Shown here piece by piece: positions 63,307-64,000 of a stretch of DNA of 64,000 nt (positions are counted from its first letter, which is position 1; the number at the start of each line of letters is the position of its first letter). Origin of the DNA: an uncultured Lachnospiraceae bacterium. GTDB lineage: Bacteria; Bacillota; Clostridia; Lachnospirales; Lachnospiraceae. Where the stretch lies: assembly GCA_947628225.1 (NCBI GenBank), contig CANQYY010000001.1:186001-250000 (forward strand), in the 5' to 3' direction. The position numbers and the translations under genes were made by a program. Under the pieces are notes generated by a model, which worked only from the letters and a program-made list of their open reading frames with translations, was not told the origin of the DNA and ran no database searches.

Positions 63307-64000
63307 CTACTTTGCTTCATACCAGTTCTCTCCCTGCTTCACCTCGGCAATCAGAGGCACTAAAAGGTCGCAGGCATGTATCATTTCTTCCTCCAGTATA
63401 CGGGTTACCGCAGCAATTTCTTCCTGATGCGTTTCAATTAACAGCTCGTCATGGATCTGTAAAATCAGGCGGGACTTAAAATGTCCCTCCTTCAGCCGGT
63501 TATTGACACGAATCATGGCGATTTTAATAATATCCGCCGCCGTTCCCTGTATTGGCGAGTTCATGGCAATCCTCTCGCCAAACTGACGCTGCATAAAATT
63601 TTTAGCCTGCATTTCCGGTATCGGGCGTCTTCTGCCGAAAAGGGAGGTGACATAGCCTTTTTTCTTGCCCTCCTCCACCAGCTTATCCATAAATTCTTTT
63701 ACGCCGGGATAGGTGTTAAAATAATCCTCAATATATCGTTCCGCTTCCTTTTTCGTTATATTTAAATCCCGGGATAAACCAAACCCGCTGATCCCGTAAA
63801 CAATACCGAAGTTCACCGCCTTGGCATTTCTTCTCTGGCTGTCTGTGACTTCCCCGTAGGGAGTGTGGAATACAAGAGATGCCGTGGTGCGATGAATATC
63901 CGCATTTTCCTTATAAGCCTCGATCAGCCTTTCATCCCCGGACATATGAGCCAGTACTCTCAGTTCAATCTGGGAATAGTCGGCATCCAGAAAAACATAC
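63307..64000 (-). CDS. polA: DNA polymerase I, C-terminal part (cut by window end)
   Basis: The last 230 or so residues of DNA polymerase I are visible. Polymerase motif A appears as FLDADYSQIELRVLAHM, motif B as RRNAKAVNFGIVYGISGFG and motif C as LQIHDELLIE, so the palm and fingers are complete to the end. The 5'-nuclease and remaining domains lie beyond the window. The frame is open to the window edge, further than the first internal methionine at 63945. The gene leads into coaE. Confidence 0.96.
   Translation of the reverse strand, partial: YVFLDADYSQIELRVLAHMSGDERLIEAYKENADIHRTTASLVFHTPYGEVTDSQRRNAKAVNFGIVYGISGFGLSRDLNITKKEAERYIEDYFNTYPGVKEFMDKLVEEGKKKGYVTSLFGRRRPIPEMQAKNFMQRQFGERIAMNSPIQGTAADIIKIAMIRVNNRLKEGHFKSRLILQIHDELLIETHQEEIAAVTRILEEEMIHACDLLVPLIAEVKQGENWYEAK

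Noticed and set aside
1..64000. CRISPR arrays, insertion sequences, prophage, toxin-antitoxin pairs, tRNA or rRNA genes
   Set aside because: I looked for regular direct repeats, transposase or integrase motifs, short coupled toxin-like genes and tRNA-like cloverleaf sequences in all gaps and saw none. The longest gene-free gaps are about 200-240 bases and hold promoters.

Overview
The window reads as a stretch of core chromosome from an anaerobic, probably endospore-forming Firmicute of the Lachnospiraceae type. This is inferred from gene content, from strong AGGAGG-type ribosome binding sites, from sigma-A-like promoters, and from several protein families typical of that group: GGGtGRT protein, DUF711 with an ACT partner, a SpoIIM-like protein, a DUF3877-like protein and HisZ with short HisG. 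Base composition looks moderate and even throughout. I saw no tRNA, rRNA, CRISPR array, insertion sequence, integrase or prophage gene. About 61 protein genes are supported. Most lie on the minus strand. The plus strand carries only a small-protein/ferredoxin pair, pyrBI, a DRE-TIM aldolase and a DAHP synthase.

Region by region, read 5'->3' on the minus strand unless noted. (1) 64.0-56.2 kb: polA (cut by the window end), coaE, an unusual FtsA-like protein with a repeated C-terminal module, a GGDEF protein, a WalJ-type hydrolase, an ACT protein and DUF711. (2) 56.0-53.6 kb: an aminotransferase with a hairpin leader, a Nudix hydrolase and a SpoIIM-like protein. aroF (plus) follows. (3) 52.4-45.7 kb: a four-gene ABC/GldG/DUF4340 export-like system, cysS and a small lipoprotein. 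A plus-strand aldolase lies beside it. (4) 44.4-36.7 kb: purM-purN-purD-glyA, a LUD protein, topB and a left-handed beta-helix protein. (5) 36.5-34.8 kb: an IscU-like protein and the GGGtGRT protein, with their own promoter and terminator. (6) 34.7-25.1 kb: DUF3877-like, nitrilase, TepA-like protease, FtsK/SpoIIIE, two overlapping ATP-grasp ligases, formate-THF ligase and an NlpC/P60 lipoprotein. (7) 25.0-20.5 kb: pyrBI (plus), a divergent aconitase-superfamily hydratase, and an 89-residue unknown with a ferredoxin (plus). (8) 20.3-11.0 kb: small alarmone synthetase, folD, rimO, pgsA, pncC, a GerMN-like lipoprotein, an HI0933/BaiN-like flavoprotein, cmk, ispH, rpsA and cheR, ending at a clear terminator. 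(9) 10.9-1 bp: plsX, rnc, smc, ftsY, ilvA, hisZ-hisG-hisD and rplS (cut by the window start).

The metabolic genes connect. Fhs, FolD and GlyA make and interconvert one-carbon folates, and PurN uses 10-formyl-THF. PurD, PurN and PurM are three early purine steps, and PyrBI starts the pyrimidine pathway. HisZ/G/D, IlvA, AroF and the aminotransferase are amino-acid enzymes. The chromosome and cell-cycle genes are smc, ftsK, topB, polA and the FtsA-like gene. The translation genes are rpsA, rplS, cysS and rimO.

No clearly new defence or mobile system is visible. The observations best worth a second look are the FtsA-like protein with four aligned 21-residue units in its C-terminal half, the overlapping pair of RimK-like ATP-grasp ligases, the IscU-like/GGGtGRT pair with a repeated 11-mer at its promoter, and the hairpin leader of the aminotransferase gene. 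Starts were often moved inward from the longest reading frame to the codon preceded by a good ribosome binding site. Function calls rest on recognised motifs, not on database searches.
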